From contig NW_025062475.1 in the NCBI RefSeq assembly GCF_000002995.4, positions 6,328,187 through 6,392,186 of the forward strand: DNA of 64,000 bases. The letters run 5' to 3'. Each line of letters starts with the position of its first letter. Position 1 is the first letter of the stretch. The DNA is from Brugia malayi. Lineage: Eukaryota; Nematoda; Chromadorea; Rhabditida; Onchocercidae. Of this stretch, positions 38,791 to 52,300 are shown piece by piece. The position numbers were made by a program, and so were the translations under genes. Below the pieces are notes generated by a model, which was not told the origin of the DNA, ran no database searches, and saw only the letters and a program-made list of their open reading frames with translations.

Positions 38791-40446
38791 GTATTTTTTT
38801 TACCCTGGAAACTACAGTATAATAAACGACACTACAAGTCACTCTTTGGGGTGTGCTACATTTATGTATTATAATCCGGTATTACCTTTGGCGCCAGGAA
38901 CTTGATTAATATTTAAATCTCTTATAAATAATGATACAGAAGCGTGTTTTTATTCTTTCAGCTTTTGATGAAATGAATGAGCGAACTGTTTATTTGTAAA
39001 AAGATTTCTATTCAACGTTTTGAAAATCATTCGGTTATATGCCGCTCGTGATGTTGAATGTCCTCTATTCACTTCTTTTTTCAACATTGTTGCTAGACAT
39101 TAAAACTTACACTTAAATATAGGTTCCATGTTTTTAAAACATTTTATTCAATCGTTAGACTTTGAGCCAGGTTCTTGTGCTCCATACGTTTTTTACCCCT
39201 TGTGTAAATGTTAGGTCATCTGCTGATAATATATGTGGTAAGGTAAATGCTATCACCTTTGCTTTTGCAGATAAGGAAGGAAAGAGATTTATTTGGGGTA
39301 AAAATTGGAAGGGGCAAAAGACATGCATGGCACAAATGAATTCTGCTGTGCTAGGTTATGCCAGGTTTTCTTAATACCAATGATTCTTATTATGTAAAAG
39401 AAAATCTTGCAAACCACTGTTTGTTTTGAAAATGGATGAATCTTATAACAGGAATGGGATAGATTAAATATATTGCTGATATCATAATTATGTGCTGGAA
39501 TGCATGGCCTTGCAGTAATGTTCATGTCGAGTGTACTCTCAGGTTCTTTTTTCTGCTCTTTTAATGTTTTATATTATGCATGTAATAATTTGGGTTCTAT
39601 CATTCCGTGTCTAAGTTAGCTCCATCGTTTTCATTTCACTCTGGAGTTTTCTTCACAGAGCTTCTGTTTCTTGATTCAGTTCCAGTAAATTTATTGCTTT
39701 AGTTTCAAATTTTTTTTACCTTGAAATTTTGGATTACTTCATATTTAAGCCCACTGATCCTACCCATGTTGACAAAGATCGCATCAGTGTATGAACATTT
39801 TGTAATTTTTATTTCGTTTTTGATTCTCTACATAGCAATTTGAACATACTTTAATGTTTTCACAATAGTATCTATCTAGTTCTCCCTATGGTATCCTGGA
39901 GTTTTATTTTTCGAGAGTTTTGAAAAAAAAAACTCAATTTTAAGATTTCTTTGGGCTTTGATAATCGTATACTAGTTTTTTTTTTTTTGAAATGTCTTCC
40001 TCCAGGAGTTGGAAGGGAAAAGTTTGTTGTTTGATTTTACTTAGCTTATACATGTATAAATTTTTTCAGAACATTTAAATTCTCATCAATTGTTCACTGA
40101 GTGTTTTCATTTTAATTATGGATTCATTGAATAAATTTGCTGATCTCGTTGGAGCTCGAACCACTGCAATTTGCTTGAAAGAAGCGCTTTGTTACCTTCT
40201 TTTTTAGATGGGAATTTTTATATATTGTTGTGGTGTTTTAAATTTGGTAGAATTTTCTGGGGGATAGCTTTTGTTTAAAATATTCATTTCAGGATTCGTC
40301 CACCGCACATTGACTGTTAGTGAAAATTTGAACAATATATTTCTGTCCTAATATCTGCAGATTAGTGAGGCTATAGTAGCTTATGCTACCTTTCTCTGAG
40401 TAAGATGAGCCAACGTGCATTTTTTTCAACTGCAGGTTCGGAAATC
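38791..40446. other. Intergenic between the two STPR-like paralogues
   Basis: About 1.65 kb of T-rich sequence. The short ORFs (e.g. 39162-39374) have no support. A strong acceptor (ttttttcaactgcag, ending 40435) lies 11 nt before the ATG of paralogue B, fitting trans-splicing. Confidence 0.6.
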
Positions 40447-43400
40447 ATGGGACAGTCACAGATCCTTGAGGGTTTGTCCATTTAATTTTATTTAGTCAGT
40501 TCATTTCCAATAATTTTGGTGTTTTTAAAAAATAATGTCTAAAAAAAGATGAAATTGCAGGCTTATCTACAACTAATATAGGCCCTGCTGTAACATCCGT
40601 GCAGTTCCAATCATCTGGTTGCTCAACTTCGGTTCTCTATCAATCTACTGTAACACCAACGTTTTACACCTCAACTGGATCTCCATTTCACAGTAATGGG
40701 GCATTTCTACCTCCGGCTGTCGATGATCGCAAAGAATATGTATGTTTTGAGAGTTTGATATAAGAAATATTTTTGATTTTCATGTTTCTTTTTTAGGTGG
40801 CTGTGTTGCCAGCCGGTGTTCAAATAAACGATGCTTCGGGGCTAATACCAGCAAGTGGGAGAGGCACTCTCGCATCGGTGGGAACAGTTGATACTGCTAG
40901 CTCTGTTGCCCAGCTTACCGCAGTCCCACTTTCTCATGTTCAGTTGGCACCAGTACAGGTGAATTTTGCAGTTTGTCCACAAAACATAAGAGCTCTATGG
41001 TCTAGAACTAACTCCTCTGTGATTGTTTGATATAAATTGGTTTGACTGTAACCATGTATACATGAACTGATTTAGAACTGCGTCAGTTCTTTACTCGGTA
41101 GAATAATTGTTGGTATTGTATCTTAGCTGGCTAATGATGGGCAGTCAAACACTCAGCAGCAAATAATTTATGAACATTACTATGTTGATCAGCAACACCC
41201 ATCAACTTCGTCAACGATCAATGCAACTTCACGTGGTCTTCTATCTGAAACCACGTCATCTGGAGCTGAAAATGGCAAGTAAGTCAAAGGAGCACATTTT
41301 TATTGCAAAAAAGACTGATTATCTTCCAAAATTCAGTTCCTAAGAACAACATAACCAGTATCGACTTTCAGATTTTGTGATCTTGCAGAGATTTTGCAAA
41401 TAAAAGCGGTAGCAGCGAAACATGTTCACTGAGTGGGTCTGATACTGCTGCGGCGCTGCAATTAAAACGGCAAAAGCAGGCGGACGCAGCACGCCAAAGA
41501 TATCAACGAATGACTTTGGAGGAGCGGAAGGAAGTAAATCAGAAGCGGACTGAAGCACAGAAGCGTAAACGACAAAAGGACAAAGAAGTAAGAATTTTTG
41601 GAAGTTGGGTACTTTTAAACTGCACATCTTATATGCATTTTTATAAACAGATGCATGCATATATACACTTTAGTTGGAGGAATTGGAATCACTGCTGCGA
41701 CAATCAAAAGATATAGAAGATGATCCAGCTATAAATGAACAATTGAGGGAAAAACGAATCCGTGCTCGACGTGCAGAGGCAGCTCGGTTGCGTTATCAAA
41801 GGATGAGCTCGGAAGAAAGACGTGCTTACAATCAAAGAAGACGTTTTCGACAACTTGGCATTCAAGGTGGTGATGTTGTATTTGCTGCTTTGTTCTTGGT
41901 TGTTTTTTCGTGGACAGTGATCGAAAGGGGCGATCTTATAGAGGCAGACTCGAAGGGTCATGAAGTAGTTGCTCTGTAAGAATGTTTTGCATGAAATTGA
42001 GGTTTATCATGAGTGAATAAACGAAACCATCTATTTTAATTGCTTATATAGGTGCGAAGCAGTTATTTGTTTTATTTGTTTTTTTTTTTTTTTTTTTTTC
42101 CATACTGTTCCCCATTATTTGATTGATTAATGTCACAGTTTTAAGTAAGAAAAGCTTAGTTTTTGATGTCATGATATAGATCAAGAAGTTTAGAAGTTGT
42201 TCTCCGAGATGCGCATAAGGCAAAGGCTAAGCACTCAAAAATCTAGCCTCTTCACGAACTGTTACTTTTTATGTAAAAATTGGTGCTTGTTTACAGTGGT
42301 AAAATAAATCAATAAACTGTTCAGATGTTAAAGCTTTCGCTATTCAATTACTGGTTGACAAAGCCCACTTCATATCAAATTATCTTCAAATTTTTTGTTC
42401 CGTGATTCGTTATGTGAACGAATATTTATTTTAAGGGGCAAAGAAGAACGGCATGGATGAGGAAAAGTTGCGGCAACATATTATCGAACAAAATGCTAAA
42501 AAGGCCGAAGCAGCAAGATTGCGTTATCATCGAATGACTGATGAAGAGAAACGTCAGTACAATCAAAGACGGTATTTATTTCTCAAGTTTATTTTAGGGC
42601 ATTTATGAATATAAACATGAGTGCTGGTGAGATATTGATTAAGAGAGTCGTTCCCGGTTGTTATAAAAAAGTTCCCTCATTACAGACAGTTTTCATGTTT
42701 TAGCAGTATCTGTCGAAAAAATTTTTATTTGTCAGATTTCCTTTGTAAATTTTCAGGACAGAAGCTTTTCGTCGCAGACGTATCGAGGAAGAAATCTTGC
42801 TCTCGACTCCAGCAGGTCGTATAAGCGCGGAGGCTCTGAACAGAGCACAACAAATAATGTTACGTAATGCGAAACGAGCAGAAGCTGCTCGATTACGGTA
42901 CAAATTTCTTTGTTTCCAAATTTAGATTTCACGTAATTTTATTTTATCTACAAATTCGGCAGCTTGAGTGGTTACTTACACATCTGCTTACTAACGGCCA
43001 TTAAATGTTGGCCGTTAGAGCTGAGATGCCTTAATTATCGGGAAAAGTGGTTGTGTGCTTTCTTGAAAACTGTAAATTGGTGGTTCATATTCATATACTT
43101 CTTTCACATCTGGTAATGTCACTTGTAAAATTTCGAACCTTGTGATTGCAATGATGACAAAGCTTCAAGTAGTAATGGTGACAAAACAGAAAATATAATA
43201 GTAAAGGAAGGTACTGAAGAGACCGGGAAGCACATTTTTTCGAAAAATCATTAGTTAGGAGATCAGCAGGTGACATTACTGGAAGTATCCAGCGTCTTAT
43301 GTTCATTGCGGATATTAGAGAACAGCAGATATATTATGTTTGAAATTAGGGATGCTGAAAAGAGTGTAATATTGCACAGATCCGAAACTCGGATATCCAT

Positions 43401-46400
43401 TATTTTTTCAAGTGCTACCGAGTCAGCTTTATCTAAGATTTCAGGTTTTGGCTTTTCTTTATTAAGACTAAGAAATTTCCACTAGTAATTAAATGCATCA
43501 TTTATTATTGAAAATCCTTTGCCGTCTTACCTGAATAAACGATTTCTTTAGTTTTTATATCTGTTTTATTTCGACGGTTGTAGGCGTGAAATTCTTATCA
43601 GCTAGAAGTATATATTACAGATATCAAAGAATGACACCAGAACAGCGACGTGCATATAATCAGAAAAGATCTCGTGCAAAAAAAGAACGCGAACGAGTAA
43701 TGCGTGCAGCATCAGGTTTATTTCTATAACTTCAAACGTTAAACATAAAAGACGGAGATTTGTCCGTTTAACTCACTTCAATTATCTTGAGATGAGATTT
43801 ATTGATATTATGGGCATGCTTAACTGAATAGCAACAGATGCTCGGAAGGAAAACTTTTTCATAAAATATGCGAACGTTTCAGTCACTTCGGAATTCCAAA
43901 TCAGTTTTTCAGAGGACGCCATGTCAAGTTTATCATCATCTATAAATGGAAATGAAAGTTCAACACAAGTTAACAGTAGTAACACTGCGGTGGAACAAAA
44001 ACCAATAATTGATAGTGTGGTCAGCGAAGAGGTATTATCTACTCTGGAAAGAGACGTGCTGAAGCGGACGCGACAAGCCAATATGGTGCTAATGCGACAA
44101 AAAAGACTTCCACCTCAGGAACAATTCGTTATTGTATGTTTTACAGTTTCTTGGATGCATCCATTAAGCTGTAAATAAGTTTCATAATATATAACAAACT
44201 ATATAATAAACTCTAATGTTTTTGCAGCGGTCCCTCAAGAAGCTATACGTTCTGTCAAAATCCATCTGTTAATTTCCGCTGTTTATGTTTTCTGCATCAA
44301 ACACATAAAACTTTGCTAACGTAAAGTTTCTCGAAATAGTGTATTTTATGTTAAATCTTTGCCTATCACTGTATAATGTAATAAAAATATGTTAACTACT
44401 TTCCATGAGAAATAGTTGTAAATGATGGAATTAGCAGTAACGAACTAAACTAAAGCGGAATAACAAATCGAACTTGCATTGCTACATAAATATCTTTTAG
44501 TGATGCTAATCTTACAGGAGGATGTTGGAAATTGTGAGTTTCAGTCTTATCGAGGACTTTTATAGGTGAGTACAAATCCTGATGGCACTCAAACGGTTAT
44601 CCCAGCAACGACTACTGAGGATGGCAAACAAATATTTCACATTCCTGCTACAGCAACAACAACGGAGGATGGCAAACAAGTATTTCATATTCCAGCGATA
44701 ACACAGCAACTTATTAGTACTGATCCGAATACTCTGACACTGGTTGATGATTCGAGTAAACTATTAGGAACCGCACAGCAGCCACTGCAGATAACATCAG
44801 TACCGCAACTTCTCGGTTTATCACAGCAGCAGCACAGCAACAGCCATGATCACGGAGAAACGTCGCATCAAGTTCGTGAAATTTTTATATCATTAAGATT
44901 GGGAAAGCAAGACACAGACATAAAATGACGTCAAAATCACATCCATTTATATGACTTGCTGTCAAATTAATTACATGGATTAAATATTTGCTGTCAAACC
45001 TGTGAAAAATGAGGAAATTATTTAAAAAAAAAAAAAAAAAAAGAAAGCAAAGACAGTATTAGTTGTAAATGTTTCAGATACGAATTATAGAGGAAGAAGA
45101 ACAATAGGCGGAATAGAAGTAACATTATGAGGGTTTTTTTTTTTTGATAGATTAAAATTCTTCCCGAAGGAGTAATAGCGACAGCTAAAGAGTTTCATTT
45201 TCTGCATGATAATGATATAAAGAATTGTTGCTTACAATGTAATCCTTTACAGAAATATGAAGCTGGGAGAAGTGTTTTCATATCCTTCATAAATCATGTA
45301 AAATAAGTTGAGAGGCAGATTTTTCTTTGTATCAGTGAGTCAAATCGTTTTTCTTTGATTTCAAGTTCTAGGTTGCGATGACTCAGCAGCAACAGATAAT
45401 TCCTCAACTTGCCGAATTACACAATGTACAGGAAGGAGGAGGTGGTGCGGATGAAGCGCAACATACGGCGCGCGAAAATCAAGTTGATGCCCATGGCCAA
45501 ATACAAGCACATCAGCAACAAAGTTCACAGCAGCACATGCAACAACAGACACAACCGCAACATATTATAGTAACTTTGCAAGAACATCAGCAACCTATGC
45601 AACATCAGGTGAAGATTTCAAGTTGAAGTTTTTGTTCGCAATCTTTACCTTCAAATTTGGAAAACTTCCGAGATATGCTTTTCCTTCATCGTATGCTATA
45701 TTTAGATAATTGTCACCGATTTGAATCAAGCAACTGGAGCCGTTCTTTCAAGCATGGGTGGACATGGGCGTTCACGAGGTCGTCCTCCGATGTATGCTGC
45801 TGCTGCTGCTGCAATTCAGCAGCAACAAGGCAGTGTAATGCTACCTCCAGGACAGGCAAATTTTGTAGAGTTTCATTTAGTGTAACACTTTGTAGTTTAT
45901 TATTTATTATCTTCAGCATACATCGGCAAATGTTTCAGCTTATTTGCTGCTCTAATTTTTTATTTTTCTTCGATATGAGAAATGCTTTCAATTTTCAGGT
46001 CACAATAACAGCAACACCGATGATAAGCGAGGCGGAAATAAAACCGCCATATCGAGTAACTGCTCCACGTCATATGAATACAGCTCCGAGTAGACGAGAT
46101 ATTTTGGCGGTTGCGACTGCAGCATCAGTTGGCCCAACAACAGGAATTTCGCCTGAACAAAAATTAGAAATACAAAGGGCAAAGCGAGCAGAGCGGGCAA
46201 GGTAACTATCTGCTGGATGTCAGTTTAACTTTATATAAATTTACTGTTAACTGTTCTGGATAAATGGTTTGCTTTTCTTTATTGAAGAGGTAAGAAATTT
46301 TCAGGTTACGCTATCACAATATGTCTGCTGAAGAACGACGCAATTTCAATGCACGTCGTGCTAAAGCTTTGCGGACAGCTCGTATGAGAGACGATGAACT

Positions 46401-47715
46401 ATGTCGAATGGCAGAAAGAGCTCAAATGTCTGGAACTACTTTGGACGCAGATTTGATGATTCAGGTTATGTTCTTTGTTTTCAGTTTGTTTTTTTCAACG
46501 TATTTTCAATAAATGAATCCTAACTCATAGATTTATTGAGGGAGTGAAAGTTATTTTCAGAATGAAACTGTTTTGCTTTTCAGGTTGCGGAGGCGCAGCG
46601 CCGTCGTGCGAAGAGAGCAGAAGCAGCTCGATTAAAGTACCACAGAATGAGCAGTGAAGAACGACGTCAATATAATGCGATGAGGGATGCGCAAAGGCGC
46701 CAAAGGCTGGTTATTATGTAAAAAAGTTTAAGAGTGTTCTCAGTGAATTGCACTGTTGGGTTATAAAATAAACCTCGTCAAACTGTTTGTAGAAAAAGAC
46801 AAAAAGAAGAACAAGAACTGCTCGAACGTGAGCGTCAGCAACAGGAACAACAGCAACAACAACAGCAAAATGAAATTCATCAGGAGACCCGTGAACAGGT
46901 TGAGCTATTTGAGTCGACATTGATTGATCGAAACTGTCTTTACTAAGTTCTTTATCATTATTCACTTTCGTGGAGTTTGGAAAATGACTTTTTGTTCTAC
47001 ACAAAAATATGCAGGTAGGCCTTCGGCTATGAAATAGATGAAAATCCACGAGTTCTGTATTAGTTTTTTTATTACATCACATGTTGCAACATATAGAGAT
47101 CTTGGTGAATGAATTAATGACGCTATATTAAGCGTTATAAGTTTTTGTATTTTAAGTATATTAAATGCAAAGTAGTGACGATGTCAATTATCGTTTGATA
47201 ATGAGGAATAAACTTAAAGTGCCTAGTCTCATTTCAAAATTCATTAAGCTGTTGGGTGCCATCCGGAAAGTTGGAAGTGAAACACTGAAAAGGAGTGAAG
47301 AAGACTAGTATAGAAACAAACAAATTAAAGGGAGTGCTGTTTAAAGACTCCTGAATTAATTTTTAAATCTTAAAAAAAAAAAAAAAAAACAAGAAAGGAA
47401 TACAGCTTAATGATTCACAAATTTATTAGTGAATATAAGAACAAGCAAGATGCTAGGCTAAGTTGTAGTTGCATTTGTGATGTCAACACAAATATCATCA
47501 TTTTCTTCGTAGTGATGCTTCACATTGTTTTTTGCACTCATGTTCATTATGAAATTTGTCAGTTTGTATATTTTTGAAACATATCAATTTGATACATAAA
47601 TAAAATGGTTCTTTTGCAGGATGCAAACCGTGAAGGTAATAACGAACAAATTCTTTATGACTCATATATTCGCTATGATAGTCAAATGGATCATGGATGG
47701 GCAGTACAAAGTTGA
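40447..47715 (+). CDS. Q-rich protein with six STPR-like basic repeats (paralogue B)
   Basis: Eighteen exons (40447-40471, 40561-40739, 40797-40958, 41127-41278, 41389-41587, 41674-41866, 42436-42571, 42757-42897, 43621-43715, 43838-44133, 44566-44871, 45372-45608, 45706-45864, 45999-46201, 46305-46464, 46584-46717, 46793-46898, 47620-47715) give 992 residues. Repeats 1-4 align with paralogue A, including the linkers LEELESLLRQSKDIEDDP and GRISAEALNRAQQIM and the block STLERDVLKRTRQ. Repeats 5 and 6 (RAERARLRYHNMSAEERRNF, RAEAARLKYHRMSSEERRQY) are absent from A. Between them lie two copies of TTTEDGKQ(I/V)FHIPA, Gln-rich stretches and an AT-hook-like GRSRGRPP. The C-terminus has a Glu/Arg/Gln coiled coil. 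Likely a nuclear DNA-binding regulator (inference). A possible alternative last exon begins at 44228 and stops at 44270-44272. Confidence 0.87.
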
Positions 47716-49323
47716 AGTTATTCGTTATGGTGCAGACTTAGTTTATGGAGCTGCTCAAACCCAGTGAAGTCTATGTGCTGTTACGGGTAATTCAGATCGT
47801 TGGTCAGCGTCTGTTTGTTGCTTTATGTTTAATCTTTGTTTTGCTAAAATGGTCGGTTTGTCCAAATTATAGTCATTGCTGTTGATTTTTATTTTTACTT
47901 AGTTTAAATTTTACTGTACTTACGAATATTTGTTAATTTTTTGAAGTCTACATAAGGTTGATTCTGGAAGAAGTAAGCAGTGGAAATACTTATTTCAAAG
48001 GATTAGTCTTCATGATAATTGCATGCGCAAGAGAAAGCGCGTTACCATTCTCGGCTTTCTGAGTAACCTGTTTATTTGATTTGCTCCTGCTCAGGTTTAA
48101 AGTTTTTCTTCTTAGGCGAAAGATTAAAAGGAATTCTATTACTTTAGGATTCATTTCTGTTTTCTGTGATACTTCTTTGAAATTTGAAGCAAAATCATGC
48201 AAAATAACTACGACAGTTGCATGTAATTACGAAGTCCTCCTCCTCCCTGGTAGGATTATTTTAAAATCCTGTGAAAATAAGAGTTTCATGAACAGTTCCA
48301 ATTCACATTTGTCCTTCCATGTTTTTGTGTATGTGGCCGCCTAATCAATTTTCCGGAATGATTCCAAGTCTGTCATAAATATTTCTTTAAACGTTTGGGA
48401 TGTTTTTTATCTTTTGAAATGTCATATTCTAGTAGTTTTCAGCTTCTTTATTCTTCAGATATGCACATCCATTTCGTGTGACTTTCTCTCTACTATTCTC
48501 CTATTCTGATAATTGATGATCGCCTTCTTTATAATCGTTGTATAATGAATGTTTCGTCCTGTTCTTTTAATGAAGATACTCAAGTTTCAGATTGTTCCAC
48601 AACCTATTTATCAAAAGTCAAGAGGCGCACCGATTGAGAGGCAATGAAAATAGCTTAATGAAAATTGAAAATAGCTAATTTACGTACTCGAAATTCTGTC
48701 GCTGAGGCAAGCATTTTCGATCATTGCTATTAAGTGTAGGAGAAGTATGTTAAGGTTCTTCAAATTTAACGCTGTTCATAACAGTTCCCGTTTATCTGTA
48801 GATGAGGAACCTAATTGAGCAATTAACATATATAATGCCTGCTCATCAGCTTTCCTGAAGTTTCTGCTTGCTCTTAGCAAAATATTTAAGGGCGACGATT
48901 TGAAATATTACTGCTTTATGTTTCAAGAAGTAAAACATTCAGCGATCTAATAAATACAAACTAGAGCAAAATGTTACACTGTCTAACGCATTTGCTTTAA
49001 TTTGATAGATTTTCGCGTATCAAATATATCACAGTCATGACGAAATACTTGACAAGTGTCCAAGTTATTTGTGACAAAAGCGAAGTGTAATGTTAACTGA
49101 CCCCGTCATTTAAAAGATAAGAAAACGTTAAATCGTTGTATAGGAAAATAGGGGCATTCCAAACACAGCGTGCAAGTTAAGATGCATCGAATATTTGAGT
49201 ATTTATTGCACTTGGACAGTTCTCAAAATATTCTCTTATCCTCTGTGAAAGCGAATAAAGTTCCTGAGAAAATTTTGTAGAAGTGCGACGAAATACTAGA
49301 AATAAATTACAAAACACGACAGT
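47716..49323. other. Convergent intergenic region
   Basis: About 1.6 kb between the stop codons of paralogue B and riok-3, holding both 3' UTRs. The short ORFs at 47990-48344 on both strands are shadows of each other with no support. Confidence 0.6.
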
Positions 49324-52300
49324 TTAATTGTATGGTTCTGCTAGATCATTGTGTGTTTCTGCAACTTCAGCATTATACAAACGTAACTCCATATCAGCTG
49401 GATTTGCTTTATCGCACCGTAACTGAACATTACGATTATCTTTTTCAAAATGTTCAACCTGGAAATTAAAGTCAGTTACGTTTCCTAAATACCATTATTA
49501 AATTGGTAAGTTTGAGTTCTTACGAACAGTACTCCACTTAGAACTCAAAATTTATTTATTCAGAACCATCGAAAGATAACATATGTCTTTAAATTTAATA
49601 TAATTTAAATTAACGATATAAAATGCCTTACTCAAATGAAATGAATTACTTCCACAGCCTTTTCTGATCATCCCCCGGATTTTGCTTTAAAAATGATCAT
49701 TTCTGCCTTATTTTGGCGTGAAATTTAACGACTTAAGAACAAATGAAAGAAATGGCATCAAATGCATCCTAAATTATTAACGCACAAAATAACCTGTACT
49801 ACGAGATTTTTCTCTGGATCCATATTCAGACCAGTAATTTCGTTGAACAGCTCAGTTGCTGATGGTAAATTCTTAGTACCCAATTTTCCAAAAAACTCTA
49901 AGACATTGTTGATGTCACGCAACAAGAAAAATAATGCTCGAGGATGTGAAATGTCCATTGCCTGTAATAAATTTTTGAAAACAAACCAGAACAGTGCTCA
50001 TAAATTTTTTCCTTTCTATTTCTTTTGGAGATTTTGTTTTCTCGAAAGCTTGAAAAAGATTTTCGAACTACTGAAATCGTGAAACTTTAAATATAAAGAT
50101 ATAGTTGTTAATTACTATGAAATATGAATCACTTGAAATTTGATTTGGTAAATCTAGTTTACCAAAATTAATTTTAAATTCACTCCATAATTTAATCAAT
50201 TAACCTGTGAGACATCAATAATGTAAACATCATTTTCATGATAAAGGATATTAAATTCGCTGAGATCACCGTGTACCAGGTTGCAATCCGAAAACATTTT
50301 AATCATTGCCTGAAATATTGTTCGCAAGCTTATTTTGTATTTCATTTTACTTCTCCTTCGAATCCAGTGAAATTCATCTTATATCAACAAAACAGTGAAG
50401 GAATATTTGTAATGAATTGCAAGAAAGCGTATTCACTTATTGTAGTGATCGGTAAATAATCTATATCGGTAAACAATGGAGAAAATATGGATCATTTTCG
50501 AACAGTTTGCTTCTTTAATAAGAGTTGACTAAAAGATGAGAAAAAATTGAAAAAGACAAACCTCTTTCACTTGCAAAAATGTATCATAAATAATTTCCTG
50601 ATCAATCCATTCAATATCCTTCAATTTACGAGCTGCAATACCATTAGAACCGATGAATGTCATAATCATAATATGTTTTCTAAGACGAATCGGTTTAGGA
50701 CATTTCACACCTGCTCGTACCATCCTTAAAAAATCAGAATTTTATTCTGACCTCGATTTGACTAGAGTTTAAAAAGATTAGATTTAAGAAATTTTATGCA
50801 ACTCTCACTACTTCAGTTGTGTTGAAACTAACATTAAGGTGAACTTCTAAAAGAGAATTAGAACAAACAAATTTTATTTGCATTTTTTCCTTTCATTTTA
50901 TAAAACCTAAAAGGAAAAACCAATTACACAGGAAATAAACAAGACATTAATCAAAAGTCTTGTAATTAAGTTAAATATAAGGTGTTAAATTGTTAGGCGC
51001 CTGAAAAAACACTGCATAATTTTTATCCTTAATTCATTCCTGATTTCGTGATAAAGTCATGCAATCATTTAAACCTGAATTAAAAATAAATGTGAGAGAA
51101 ACAATTAGATCAAATTCCCTATGGAAACCTACTTCACCTTCTCAAAGTAGAATTCTACTCTAGCATATTTATTGCTTTGACATTAACCATCAGATCCTCT
51201 CTACTTTACAATCTGCTTTATCTCTGTTGCGCTCAAAGATCAAAAGAAAATTCTGGGATGAACGCTTTAACTATTTCATATAGAAATGGCTATTAATGCG
51301 TCGTTTTTCTTAACACAATTTGTTGCAATAATACATAGCAGGATTTAATTAAAGCTTTAATTGATTTTGAAGCTTTAAGCAACTGATAAGGATGAATGCA
51401 TAAAACATGCCGATTCAAATTTGTATACTCCTTCTCAGCCCAAATTCGCAACACCCGCCGTGGATTTTTGAAACGATAATCATCTTGGACATATTCTGAT
51501 CTATTTTTGAATTCTGACAACGCCATTTTGAAAACTTTCAAAGCGCAGTGTTTTTCTTCAAAAAGTCGCACTCCATCACCATGTGCTATTGCGCGCAAAA
51601 CTATCGATTCCTATATTCAGATCCAATTTTTAATTAAAATGTCTGAAAGTATAATAATGAGAGCAAATATTTTCTGATGTAACTTTATACCAAATATATT
51701 ATTCATAATAGACAAAGTGTATGACGAGTATATGCTCAAAGCATTCTGCTATTCTCGGTAAAACCACAAATCATGAAAAAATTACAGTAAGGAGTGAAAT
51801 CAAAAGTATATTTTATCTTACTCTCAAAATATTTAACAGATTCATTTATAATTTCCGAATATTGATATAAATAGTGTGAAATATTTTATGCTGTTACAAC
51901 CTGCTTTCTCCAATGCATTAATATTATTTTATACTATTTTTCAGGAGTGCAGAAAAAGAAAATCTGATCTTGCTTTTGGACTCAAATCTTATTTTCGTTG
52001 ATGAGCAATTTTTGTCAAATAAATAGTGAAGACTTACTCCGAACATATACGAAACCTATTACGAAAATCCCACGAATCCGTAGTATTCCGTGGTTCCATA
52101 TACCCGAAAAAAAAAACCCCCACTCAGATCGAAAAGTCCGAAGTAGCACGGATTTATGGAATTTTTGAGCTTAGAAACTTATTCAAACTCAAGGAAAAAA
52201 GATGGACGTAATGAAAATATAAAGTTCTTTTTATTCCATAATTTGTTAATCTAGTTTGTTTATAGAAAGAGTGAAGAGGAAGAGAGAAGAAATACAGCTT

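Noticed and set aside
52026..52211. Plus-strand ORF in a riok-3 intron reading [12 protein letters not shown], similar to the RIO kinase motif ESVVF
   Set aside because: The real minus-strand exon encodes ESIVLRA at 51605; DNA similarity is short and interrupted, with no further kinase motif, so I take it as coincidence.
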